A stretch of 63,168 nucleotides of DNA, from positions 1 through 63,168 of the forward strand of contig CAMAVA010000003.1 of NCBI GenBank assembly GCA_945861515.1, in the 5' to 3' direction. Below, one piece after another: positions 9,437-18,606 of this stretch. The number at the start of each line of letters is the position of its first letter. The stretch's first letter is position 1. The notes below the pieces were generated by a model. That model was not told where the DNA came from. It ran no database searches and saw nothing but the letters and a program-made list of their open reading frames with translations. A program made the position numbers and the translations under genes. Source of the stretch: Brevundimonas vancanneytii (GTDB lineage Bacteria; Pseudomonadota; Alphaproteobacteria; Caulobacterales; Caulobacteraceae).

Positions 9437-10783
9437 ATGACTGATACGCTCCGACTGCCAATGGCCAGCGCCCGGCGCTCCATGGGGCTGAAACTGCTCC
9501 TGGTCTGCGCCCTGGGGCTGGTGATGAGCGTGGTGGCGCTGTTTGTCTTCCTGCTGCTCTATGACCGCACCCAGCGGGCCGAGCAGGTCAGCGAGGAGGT
9601 CGGCGAACTTGTCGGCGGCCCGCAGACCTTCCTGGGGCCGGTGCTCGGCGTGCCCTATGTGATCCCGGCGGAGAAGCCCGGCGAGTCGCCCCGGCGCGGG
9701 GTCTGGGTGGTGTTTCCGGTCACCGGCGACGCCCAGGCGACCACCCGCTCCGAGGTGCGGCGCCGATCGCTGTTCAAGACCCCGGTCTGGCAGGCCGACA
9801 TCGGCATGAACTCGCGGTTCGATCTCGCCCAGGCCGGCGCCCTGACGCCCGCCGGAATGATGCTGGATTGGGACAGGGCGGAATTTCTCGTCGGGGTGTC
9901 GGACGCCCGGGGCGCGCGGTCGGACGCCAGGCTGGCGGTCAGCGGCCGGACCCTGGCCCTGGCGCCGGCGACCCTGGGCCAGCAGGCCGAGGGGCTGGAG
10001 GGAATCCGGCTGTTCGGGGCCCGGATCGGCGATCCCCGGGTCCTGGGTCAGAGCCTGCAGGCGCGGGCCGAGCTGAAGTTTTCCGGCGCCCGGCGGCTGG
10101 CCGTGCTGCCCTGGGCCAAGACCACCACCGTGCGGGCGCGGGGCGACTGGCCGCATCCCGGCTTTGATGGCGGGTTCCTGCCCACGACGCGCAGCGTGAC
10201 GGCGGACGGCTTCGAGGCCCGCTGGAGCGTGCCGTTCATTGCCCGGGACGTGCCGGCCGAGGGCGACATCTCGCTGATCGGCGGGCTGTCGAAAGGCGCC
10301 CTGGGCATCTCCTTCGTGGAGATGACCAACCCCTACCAGTCGGTGGGACGGTCGCTGAAGTATGCGCCGATGTTCATGGGCCTGGTTTTCCTGGCCTTCT
10401 TCATCTTCGAGACGACGACCCGGCGGCGGGTGCACCCGGCCCAGTACCTGCTGATCGGCCTGGCGCAGATCGTGTTCTACCTGTTGCTGCTGTCGATCTC
10501 CGAACGGATTGGCTTCGACCCGGCCTTTGCGGTGGCGGCTACGGCGACCGTCGGGCTGATCTCGGTCTATTCGGGCTGGGTGTTCGAGAGCCGGCGGCAG
10601 GGGACGGTCGCCATGGCCGCCTTCAGCGCCCTTTACGGGCTGATCTATGTGCTGATGCGCCTGGAAGATCTGGCCCTGCTGGTCGGCGCGCTGGCCAGTT
10701 TCTCCGCAATCGCCTCAGCCATGTACTTCACCCGGCGCATGGACTGGTACGGCGGCGCGGCGACGTTGCCGGAGAAGGCGTAG
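9437..10783 (+). CDS. creD: CreD-like inner-membrane protein
   Basis: A 448-residue membrane protein resembling CreD (cell envelope integrity inner-membrane protein; in E. coli part of the CreBC regulon). There is one N-terminal membrane helix (LLLVCALGLVMSVVALFVFLL), a large soluble domain around residues 50-305 with the typical GPVLGVPYVIP stretch, and a block of five or six C-terminal helices beginning near KYAPMFMGLVFLAFF. The family is linked to beta-lactam tolerance and envelope stress in other species. No CreBC two-component genes are adjacent. Family assignment is good; the exact role here is unknown. Confidence 0.88.
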   Translation: MTDTLRLPMASARRSMGLKLLLVCALGLVMSVVALFVFLLLYDRTQRAEQVSEEVGELVGGPQTFLGPVLGVPYVIPAEKPGESPRRGVWVVFPVTGDAQATTRSEVRRRSLFKTPVWQADIGMNSRFDLAQAGALTPAGMMLDWDRAEFLVGVSDARGARSDARLAVSGRTLALAPATLGQQAEGLEGIRLFGARIGDPRVLGQSLQARAELKFSGARRLAVLPWAKTTTVRARGDWPHPGFDGGFLPTTRSVTADGFEARWSVPFIARDVPAEGDISLIGGLSKGALGISFVEMTNPYQSVGRSLKYAPMFMGLVFLAFFIFETTTRRRVHPAQYLLIGLAQIVFYLLLLSISERIGFDPAFAVAATATVGLISVYSGWVFESRRQGTVAMAAFSALYGLIYVLMRLEDLALLVGALASFSAIASAMYFTRRMDWYGGAATLPEKA

Positions 10784-10793
10784 GGTCCAGGTC

Positions 10794-10827
10794 GCGGCTC
10801 TTCTGCTGTCGCCAGGCGAAGAGCCGC
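10794..10827. terminator. Hairpin between convergent creD and vapC
   Basis: A perfect 10-bp inverted repeat, gcggctcttc and gaagagccgc, with a 14-base spacer lies between the convergent stops of creD (10783) and the VapC-like gene (10834). It lacks a clear T-run on either strand, so it is a likely but imperfect bidirectional terminator. Confidence 0.5.
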
Positions 10828-10833
10828 AGCGGA

Positions 10834-11211
10834 TCAGGCCAGCTTTAGACCGCAGTACTCTGCAAAATGCCTAAAGTCGTTGTCCAGGGTAACGAGCGGG
10901 ACGTCCGAGTCGATGCAAGCTTGGGCAATCAGGGTGTCTGACAGCCTTGCTCTCAGGCCGAGCGCCAGAATTTTGCGCCGGGTCTCGCCGGCTCGTGTCC
11001 AGTATCCCTCATACAGAGGGAGCACCGGTGATCTGGCAACGAAATCAGCCGATATCGGGCCTTGCAAGGGATGCGACAGCATCTCGGTGATCACAGCTGG
11101 CGGCAAGCGCAGCGCATCGTTGTCAGCCAGTTCTGCGACGGCATCCACGGAAGGGCCTGACTTACCTGCCAGATAGGCGATCAGGGCACTGGTATCCGAT
11201 GCCCCGATCAA
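10834..11211 (-). CDS. vapC: PIN-domain toxin (VapC-like)
   Basis: A 125-residue PIN-domain ribonuclease-like protein, the toxin of a VapBC-type toxin-antitoxin pair. Conserved acidic residues appear in order: GASDTSALIAYL at the N-terminus, the glutamate in PPAVITEMLSHP, the aspartate in RLSDTLIAQACIDS and a further acidic residue in LVTLDNDFRHF. PIN toxins usually cleave tRNA or rRNA with Mg2+ held by these acids. The ATG overlaps the stop of the antitoxin by four bases (ATGA), so translation is coupled. The operator palindromes upstream of the antitoxin support autoregulation. Confidence 0.9.
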   Translation of the reverse strand: MIGASDTSALIAYLAGKSGPSVDAVAELADNDALRLPPAVITEMLSHPLQGPISADFVARSPVLPLYEGYWTRAGETRRKILALGLRARLSDTLIAQACIDSDVPLVTLDNDFRHFAEYCGLKLA

Positions 11212-11441
11212 GGGAGCACATGGCCCGATTCATCAAAATCCCGATCCTCGCGCAAGGCATCGATATCGATGTCCAGATGCACCTTGCCGCGCAACGCCCT
11301 GAACTGGCGGTGCCATTCGGCAGTGTTATAGGCCTGCAGAGCAAGTCGAAGGGTTTCCGTCACGCCTTCGCCGGAGAGCCTCTGTGCCGTACTCAACAAC
11401 GGTTCGGGGAGGTGCACGGTGATTTTCCGGATCGCGGTCAT
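11208..11441 (-). CDS. vapB: VapB-like antitoxin
   Basis: A 77-residue protein encoded immediately upstream of the PIN toxin. The N-terminus MTAIRKITVHLPEPLL followed by a helix pair (GVTETLRLALQAY) resembles a ribbon-helix-helix DNA-binding unit. The acidic C-terminal tail (LDIDIDALREDRDFDE) would be the toxin-wrapping part. I chose the ATG at 11441 because longer versions of the frame read through two palindromes that look like operators. Its stop overlaps the toxin start. Assignment as antitoxin rests on context and fold appearance. Confidence 0.82.
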   Translation of the reverse strand: MTAIRKITVHLPEPLLSTAQRLSGEGVTETLRLALQAYNTAEWHRQFRALRGKVHLDIDIDALREDRDFDESGHVLP

Positions 11442-11442
11442 G

Positions 11443-11471
11443 ACACTAGTGTGCCATAAACAGTTTATGGC
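11443..11471. promoter_or_regulatory. Two adjacent palindromes, likely VapBC operator
   Basis: Directly upstream of the antitoxin ATG (11441) are two palindromes: acactagtgt (11443-11452, perfect) and gccataaacagtttatggc (11453-11471, perfect 9-bp arms around one base). Symmetric sites abutting a VapB start are the usual place for ribbon-helix-helix autorepression. Binding is inferred. Confidence 0.7.
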
Positions 11472-11633
11472 GTCCACGCACGTTGGAGTTGTGGATGCTT
11501 GGGGGGGCCTCTCGCCTCCGACGACCTTGATTGGCAGCATTCTCGCCTCGTCATGACGGCTTCTCCCCCACACCGCTTGCAATCAAAGGCTTTTGCCAAC
11601 CTGTCCGCTTCGGGATAAGACAGGACTTGAGGA

Positions 11634-11655
11634 AAAGTGACGCAGTCGTCATTTT
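11634..11655. promoter_or_regulatory. Candidate operator upstream of the ferredoxin reductase
   Basis: An inverted repeat with 9-bp arms (one mismatch), aaagtgacg-cagt-cgtcatttt, lies 24 bases before the TTG start at 11680. Its size suits a dimeric repressor. No regulator gene is adjacent, so the cognate protein is unknown. Confidence 0.45.
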
Positions 11656-11679
11656 TGAATCGATTTGAGGGAGCGGGCC

Positions 11680-13270
<1,591 letters not shown>

Positions 13271-13289
13271 TCCTGCGGGGGAGCCGGGC

Positions 13290-15608
13290 CTAAAGTCCCA
13301 GCTCTCTCTGGCCGCCCTCGATCCGGGTCGATTCCGGCAGATGGCAGGTGAAGACCGCGCCATGGCCGGGCTCGCTTTCGAGGGCCACCCAGCCGCCATG
13401 CAGTTCGACCAGGCTCTTGACCAGGGCCAGGCCCAGGCCCGGACCGCCCCGGTCGCGGCCGACAAACCGGTCGAAGATATGGGCCTGTACATGGAAGGGT
13501 ATGCCCCGCCCTGTGTCCGCCACCGCCAGCCTGACCTCGCCCGGCGCCCGGCGGGCTGACAGGGTGATGGCGCCGCCAGGCGGAGTCTGGCGCAGGCCAT
13601 TCTCCACAAGGTGATCCAGGACCTGGGCGAACCGCTTGGCGTCCCCGCGAATCACGCCGGCCTGCGGATCGCAATCCACCACCAGGGACAACTGTCCCGC
13701 CTCGAACCGTTGTGTCCAGCGCTCGGCGGTCTGTGTCAGAAGGTCACAGACCCGGACGTCCGCTACCTCCAGCGCCATTTCGCCAGCATCGATGGCAGCG
13801 ATATCCAGGACATCGTCGATGGAGCGGCCAAGCTGGGCCCCGGCCGACCGCACGGCGGCCAGGTGTCCCCGGGCGCGGTCGGGAAGGGCGTCGCCCATCC
13901 GCTCCAGAAGTTCGGAATAGCCGATGATGGTGGTCAGGGGCGTGCGTAGTTCATAGGAGACATTGCCGACAAACTCCCGCTTCAGCCGCTCGGCCTCGGC
14001 CAGGGCGGACTCCCGGTCGGCCAGGGCGCTTTCCAGCCGCCTTGTGTCGGTGATGTCGGCAAAGGCGATGAGAGTCGCGCCATCGGGCAGCGGCCTGGAC
14101 TGCCAGGACACGATCCGGCTGTCGCTGGTGCGCACCTCGCCGGACGCCAGGGCGCGGGACTTGGGGTCCGGATCGGCGATCCGTCCCTTCAGTTCCGTCC
14201 AGAAGACCTGATCGTGCAGCCGCGGCAGGCAGCCAGCCACAACGCCTTCGAAATCCACCGGCCCTGAAAGCTCGCTCGCCGGAATGTTCCAGAACCCGGC
14301 AAAGGCCTCGTTGTGCAGGCGAAGGCGGCCATCGGCCCCGAACACCGCCACGGCGTCATTGAGCTTGTCCAGGGTGGCCTGCTGAACCTGGATGAAGGCA
14401 TTGTAGCGGGCCTTCAGCTTCAGCTCGTCGGTGATGTCGGAAAACAGCAGCAGCGCCCCGCCCAGGGGATGGGGTTGATGGACGACCCGCAGGGTGCGGC
14501 CGTCGGGCAGGCTCCAGAGGTCATCGGGGTGCGGGCCGAGGGATTCATACCGCGCCAGTTCCGCAGCCTTCCAGCCGGCATAGTCTGCGGTTTCCGGCAG
14601 ACGGCGGCGCTGGCGCAGCCGGTCGAGGACCTCGCCATGGGTGGGATGATCGGCCAGCCAGGCCGGCTCCAGGGCCCAGAGCTCGGCGAAGGCGGCATTG
14701 TGGAAGGAGAGCTTGCGGTTCTGGCTGAAGATCGCCACGGCCTCGGCGATGTGGTTCAGGGTCTCGTCATGGGCGGCCACATGGCGCTTGAGGGCCTCGC
14801 GGATGTCTTCCGACTCTGTCAGGTCCCGGGCGCTCAGGGCGACATCGCCACCTTCAAGGGGCATGGCGCGGATGCGGAAGGCCCGCCGGCGGCCCAGGAC
14901 CGTGATCCGCTTGACGGTCTCGCGCCGTTCGCCGGCCTCGGCGGCTTCCCGGGCAAGCGCGTCGGTCTCCGGGTCGAAGGACAGTCTTCGGCTGACAGCA
15001 TCGGCCAGGTCCTGGGCCCCCACGGCCTCCAGCCAGGCGGCATTGGCCCATTGGACGGCGCCATCGGCCGAGGCGATCCAGGCGGCTTCCCCCTGGGCGT
15101 CGAGAAAGGCCGCCAGCCGGGCGGCGGTCGGCAGGGCGGCCTCGCCGGCCGAGAGGGCCGTCAGCCGCAGCCAGACCTGGGCGCCTGCCGCCCGACCCTC
15201 GACCGATACCGCCCCGAAGGTTCCGCGGGATTCGAAGGCGCAGGGCTCGCCCTTTTCCATGAGGACCCTGAGGCGGCGGGCATGATCGGCATCGGCGCTG
15301 GTCATGGCCTCGAGCAGCGCCTGGACCTCCCCCGTCTCAAGATCAAAGGCTGCGAGACAGGCGGCGAGGGCCTCTTCGCCCGAGGCCAGGGCCGCATGAC
15401 CGTCGTCGATCACCACCAGGGCGCAGTCAAAGGCCTCCGCCGACGCCCTGGCCGCAAGGGACCCCGCCCTCAGCTGCTCGACCTGGGTCTCGAGGGCGAG
15501 GGCGCGGGCGTCCCCGGCCCGCCGCTGGGCTACCGCCCAGAGGGTCGCGCAGACCGCCAGGCTGACCGAACCGGCCGCCGCCGCAAGAATGAGTATGGAT
15601 GGGCCCAC
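13290..15608 (-). CDS. divL: Cell-cycle pseudokinase/histidine-kinase-like protein DivL
   Basis: DivL is a membrane-tethered PAS-domain protein that controls the CckA-CtrA phosphorelay and asymmetric division in Caulobacter. This copy has 772 residues, close to the C. crescentus length. It has an N-terminal membrane anchor (residues 3-27), several PAS-like segments (for example around 175-265, 280-395 and 405-525), then a HisKA-like region in which the usual histidine is replaced by tyrosine: NVSYELRTPLT, Tyr552. The ATPase domain follows, with DTGRGIPFHV and GPGLGLALVKSLVELHGG. The start is GTG at 15608. The tyrosine substitution is the diagnostic trait of DivL and points to the Caulobacterales. 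Confidence 0.94.
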   Translation of the reverse strand: MGPSILILAAAAGSVSLAVCATLWAVAQRRAGDARALALETQVEQLRAGSLAARASAEAFDCALVVIDDGHAALASGEEALAACLAAFDLETGEVQALLEAMTSADADHARRLRVLMEKGEPCAFESRGTFGAVSVEGRAAGAQVWLRLTALSAGEAALPTAARLAAFLDAQGEAAWIASADGAVQWANAAWLEAVGAQDLADAVSRRLSFDPETDALAREAAEAGERRETVKRITVLGRRRAFRIRAMPLEGGDVALSARDLTESEDIREALKRHVAAHDETLNHIAEAVAIFSQNRKLSFHNAAFAELWALEPAWLADHPTHGEVLDRLRQRRRLPETADYAGWKAAELARYESLGPHPDDLWSLPDGRTLRVVHQPHPLGGALLLFSDITDELKLKARYNAFIQVQQATLDKLNDAVAVFGADGRLRLHNEAFAGFWNIPASELSGPVDFEGVVAGCLPRLHDQVFWTELKGRIADPDPKSRALASGEVRTSDSRIVSWQSRPLPDGATLIAFADITDTRRLESALADRESALAEAERLKREFVGNVSYELRTPLTTIIGYSELLERMGDALPDRARGHLAAVRSAGAQLGRSIDDVLDIAAIDAGEMALEVADVRVCDLLTQTAERWTQRFEAGQLSLVVDCDPQAGVIRGDAKRFAQVLDHLVENGLRQTPPGGAITLSARRAPGEVRLAVADTGRGIPFHVQAHIFDRFVGRDRGGPGLGLALVKSLVELHGGWVALESEPGHGAVFTCHLPESTRIEGGQRELGL

Positions 15609-15717
15609 AGCCGCGCCCCTCGAATCAAGCCCCCACCATAGGCCGGGATCGCCCCTCGCGGGAACAGGTCGCCGACAGACTCTGGCGATCGCGGGACCAC
15701 GGGGCCATATCTCCCCG

Positions 15718-16119
15718 ATGATTGACTGGTCCCAGGCCCCCGCGCCCTCCCTCGATGACTTTGCAACCCTCGCCCAGGCGGCGTTCGACGCCCTGCCCCA
15801 GCCTTTCCGGGGGCTGGCCGGCGAGGCCCTGATCCGGATCGAGGACTTTGCCGAGGAGTCGGTCCTGGCGGAGATGGAGATCGAGGATCCCTTCGAACTG
15901 ACAGGACTCTATAGCGGCGTCGATCTGGCCAACCGCTCGACCCTGGGTCCGGCCCCCATGGCCCCGATGATCTTTCTGTATCGACGGCCGATCCTGGATG
16001 AATGGGCGCAACGCGGCGACCTGGCCCTGGGCGATCTGGTCACCCATGTCCTGGTCCACGAGATCGGCCATCATTTCGGCCTGTCGGATGACGACATCGA
16101 CCGGGTAGAATCGGAGTGA
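15718..16119 (+). CDS. Minimal zincin metallopeptidase-family protein
   Basis: A 133-residue protein whose C-terminal end carries VLVHEIGHHFGLSDDD, an HExxH zinc motif followed by a further histidine and an aspartate typical of the small bacterial possible metallopeptidase family with a minimal zincin fold. The N-terminal half (LPQPFRGLAGEALIRIEDF) is also characteristic. No signal peptide is visible, so it is probably cytoplasmic. The ATG at 15718 gives MIDWSQAP, a typical start. It is transcribed divergently from divL with about 110 bases between the starts. Substrates are unknown for this family. Confidence 0.87.
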   Translation: MIDWSQAPAPSLDDFATLAQAAFDALPQPFRGLAGEALIRIEDFAEESVLAEMEIEDPFELTGLYSGVDLANRSTLGPAPMAPMIFLYRRPILDEWAQRGDLALGDLVTHVLVHEIGHHFGLSDDDIDRVESE

Positions 16120-16156
16120 GGGGGCAAACCGTGAACGAATCGGCTAGAAACGGCCT

Positions 16157-16573
16157 GTGACCGCCCTGTTCGACATCGCCGCCCTGACCGCTGACATGCC
16201 CGAGGCCCGGGTCATGCGCGGCGAAAACTATTTCGCCCATGGCTGGGTCAGTCTGGTCGACCAGGGTCCGGACGGCCTGCTGGCCCATGTCATGGGCGAG
16301 CGGGGCATCGCCTATGTCGTAGACCTGCCATCGTCGGACGGGTCCGGCGCACGCTGCACCTGCCCGGATTTCCAGGACAGCGGCCTGCGCTGCAAGCATG
16401 TGGTCGCCGCCGCCCTGCAGGCCAATGCCGCCGATCCTGAAACCCTGAAGGATGTCGTCTCGCGCCTGCCCAGGCTGCGGGACATCCTGGACATGGAAGG
16501 CCGTGACGATCCCGACGGCCTGGTGGCCCTGGCCCGGCGCGACCCGGACCTGCTGCGGTCCCTGGAGACATAG
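16157..16573 (+). CDS. SWIM zinc-finger protein
   Basis: A 138-residue protein with a single SWIM zinc finger: the CxC...CxH pattern is ARCTCPDFQDSGLRCKHVVAA around residues 65-85. The usual SWIM lead-in (RGENYFAHGWVSLVDQG) precedes it. SWIM domains bind DNA or protein, often in proteins associated with SNF2 helicases, but no helicase is adjacent. The start is GTG at 16157, 37 bases after the metallopeptidase gene, so the two are probably cotranscribed. The tail after the finger is helical and rich in Asp, Arg and Leu. Specific function unknown. Confidence 0.85.
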   Translation: MTALFDIAALTADMPEARVMRGENYFAHGWVSLVDQGPDGLLAHVMGERGIAYVVDLPSSDGSGARCTCPDFQDSGLRCKHVVAAALQANAADPETLKDVVSRLPRLRDILDMEGRDDPDGLVALARRDPDLLRSLET

Positions 16574-16631
16574 TCGCCTATCGGGAATTTTTTGCCTTGC
16601 AATCTGGACATTATTTGACGAAAATCTGGAA

Positions 16632-16811
16632 ATGAGCGAAGGCGATGTTGTCGGCAAGGACGGACGGTCAGAACGGACGCCAAGGTCCGAGGTTCTGGCC
16701 GTGACTCGCGATGGTGTGGCCCTATTGAAGGCCCCACGAGCCACACACTTCACTGAGCCGCAAATCCGCAAGAGCATCAAGAAGGTCATCGCCGCGCGAC
16801 AGGCGGGATGA
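16632..16811 (+). CDS. 59-residue basic protein paired with a TIR-like gene
   Basis: A small protein that I do not recognise. It is strongly basic in its second half (QIRKSIKKVIAARQ), which predicts a positively charged helix, and begins MSEGDVVGKDGRSERT. The stop overlaps the start of the next gene by four bases (ATGA), strong evidence that both are real and translationally coupled. The upstream 58 bases are AT-rich for this genome and contain the direct repeat aatctgga twice. It could be an antitoxin, a DNA-binding adaptor or a sensor for the downstream protein; none of these is shown. Confidence in coding is moderate. Confidence 0.6.
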   Translation: MSEGDVVGKDGRSERTPRSEVLAVTRDGVALLKAPRATHFTEPQIRKSIKKVIAARQAG

Positions 16812-17416
16812 TCAACCGACATATCTTCATTAACTGCCCGTTCTCCGACGACTACAGTCAACATTTTCACGCCATTGTCTTCACCGTCATCCGTTCCGGC
16901 TTTACGCCGCGATGCGCTCGAGAAAATGATGACGGAGGAGAAGTTCGCTTCGACAAGATCCGTCGGATCATCAGGGACTGCGCTTTCGGAATCCACGACA
17001 TTTCGAAGACGGAATCCGACCCCGGGTCCGGCTTACCCAGGTTCAACATGCCCTTTGAACTTGGACTGTTTCTTGGGGCCAGAATGTTCGGCGGGCAGAT
17101 CCACAGATCCAAGAGGGCGCTCATCCTGGACAAAGAGCCCTACCGCTATCAACAGTTCATCTCCGACATCGCTGGCCAGGATGTTCACGCCTATGGGGGC
17201 GACGTCGACCGACTGATCGAGCAGGTAGCGACCTGGTTGCGAGATTCCGCCGGCGAACCTGACGTTCCGGGCGGCATGGCCATCGCCGGAGACTATCGCG
17301 CCTTTACGGATGACCTGCCGGGAATCTGCCGGGATCAGCGCCTGCGTCCGGAGGAGATCACCTTCAAGGATTTCTGGAAAATGGCTGTCAGCTGGATCGC
17401 AATCGTCGCCACCTGA
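16808..17416 (+). CDS. TIR/nucleoside-deoxyribosyltransferase-like protein
   Basis: A 202-residue protein with a Rossmann-like N-terminal domain (about residues 1-145). The landmarks are HIFINCPFSDDY at the start, GIHDISKTE near 61-69, FNMPFELGLFLGAR with Glu84 where nucleoside deoxyribosyltransferases and TIR NADases keep their catalytic glutamate, then RALILDKEPYRYQQF and an ISDIAGQD segment. I recall many unnamed bacterial proteins with exactly this order of motifs. A C-terminal extension of about 55 residues (KDFWKMAVSWI) follows. It is coupled to the 59-residue gene upstream. An effector acting on NAD or nucleotides, in defence or toxin-antitoxin behaviour, is inferred only. Confidence 0.72.
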   Translation: MINRHIFINCPFSDDYSQHFHAIVFTVIRSGFTPRCARENDDGGEVRFDKIRRIIRDCAFGIHDISKTESDPGSGLPRFNMPFELGLFLGARMFGGQIHRSKRALILDKEPYRYQQFISDIAGQDVHAYGGDVDRLIEQVATWLRDSAGEPDVPGGMAIAGDYRAFTDDLPGICRDQRLRPEEITFKDFWKMAVSWIAIVAT

Positions 17417-17470
17417 TCACCGCCTTTCTTCCGGAAAACCTGACGGCGTGGAGTTTCTGCGAGCTCGACT

Positions 17471-17860
17471 TCACCGTTTCAGTTGCAGCAGCGGGACAAG
17501 CCCGAACAGGATCTGCCCGGCGAGACCCAGGAGCCCGGCTTCGGTCGCCATGCCGGCCAGGGACTGGGAGGCGCTGCGGCCGAACAAGGGGCCCGCCAGG
17601 GCCAGTTCCGTGATCATCAGCAGGCCAAAGGCCAGGGCGCCCATGGCCAACCGGTCGGCAACCCGGGCAGGGACCGCCAGGATCGTCGTCAGGCGGCGAC
17701 AGACAAACCAGCTGGCCGCCAGCATCAGGGGCAGTTCGATCAGCACCGCGACCAGCTCGCCCAGCCTGGGCGCCACAAGGCTGACCCGCAGGGCGCCCAG
17801 GACGAAGCCGAACGTGAACATTACGGCGAAGTAGGCCAGGCCCGCCTTGAAGACCTTCAC
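17471..17860 (-). CDS. Conserved hypothetical four-helix membrane protein
   Basis: A 129-residue protein made up almost entirely of four hydrophobic segments (about residues 8-28, 34-54, 70-92 and 106-127), with short basic loops such as VCRRLTT. No motif points to a transport or enzyme family. Its start overlaps the end of murU by four bases (ATGA), so it belongs to the leftward acyltransferase-tsaE-amgK-murU transcript and is the last gene in it. A role in envelope or peptidoglycan recycling is suggested by context only. Confidence 0.7.
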   Translation of the reverse strand: MKVFKAGLAYFAVMFTFGFVLGALRVSLVAPRLGELVAVLIELPLMLAASWFVCRRLTTILAVPARVADRLAMGALAFGLLMITELALAGPLFGRSASQSLAGMATEAGLLGLAGQILFGLVPLLQLKR

Positions 17861-18606
17861 CGTGCCTGCGCCAGTTGCGCCTGGGCCGCATCCCGGGCCG
17901 CCGGATCACCGACATGCATCCAGAGGCCCGGCGGGGAAACGCCGAACACCCGGCCCTCGCTGGCCAGTCGCTTCCAGATTGGCGTCAGGGAGAAGGGCCC
18001 CTCGGGACCATCCGCCACCACCGAGGGCTTGCAGATATGCACCCCGACATAGACCAGGGGCGCGACCTCGCCCGTCGCCTTGAACCGCACCCGGCCGTCG
18101 GGCTCGAGAAAGACATCGCCCGTATCGTGGAATCCCAGGGATGAAACGGTCGGCGCCAGCATCAGACAGACATCCATTCGCTCTGGGTCCCAGGCCTGGG
18201 CCACGGCCTCAACGGCCGAGACGCCCCCCTCGATCCAGACCGAGTCGATATTGGCCACCCAGAAGGGCCGGTCCGGCAGCAAGGGCAGGGCCTGCCTGAT
18301 GCCGCCGCCGGTCTCCAGGGCCTGGGCGCGCTCGTCCGAGACGATGATCCTGGGCGTCAGCCCCCGGGCGGTGCGCTCCGCCAGATGAGCCTCCATGCGG
18401 TCGGCGAAATAGTGGACATTGACCACGGCGGTCGTCACGCCCGCTGCCGCCAGGCGATCCAGCATATGGTCCATCAGGGCCTTGCCGCCCACCTCGACCA
18501 GGGCCTTGGGCCGATCATCGGTCAGGGGACGCATGCGGGTGCCGAGGCCTGCAGCCAGCACCATGGCCGTGTCTGGAAAAGGTGCGGCGCGTTCTGAAGA
18601 CTTCAT
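17857..18606 (-). CDS. murU: N-acetylmuramate alpha-1-phosphate uridylyltransferase
   Basis: A 249-residue sugar-phosphate nucleotidyltransferase. The signature VLAAGLGTRMRPLTDDRPKA at residues 16-35 binds the nucleotide triphosphate, and WVANIDSVWIEGG holds the metal-binding aspartate. With AmgK it forms the shortcut that turns recycled MurNAc into UDP-MurNAc, bypassing the fosfomycin-sensitive MurA step; this pathway is known in Pseudomonas and Caulobacter. The assignment to MurU rather than another pyrophosphorylase comes from the immediately upstream amgK, with which it overlaps by four bases. Confidence 0.9.
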   Translation of the reverse strand: MKSSERAAPFPDTAMVLAAGLGTRMRPLTDDRPKALVEVGGKALMDHMLDRLAAAGVTTAVVNVHYFADRMEAHLAERTARGLTPRIIVSDERAQALETGGGIRQALPLLPDRPFWVANIDSVWIEGGVSAVEAVAQAWDPERMDVCLMLAPTVSSLGFHDTGDVFLEPDGRVRFKATGEVAPLVYVGVHICKPSVVADGPEGPFSLTPIWKRLASEGRVFGVSPPGLWMHVGDPAARDAAQAQLAQAR

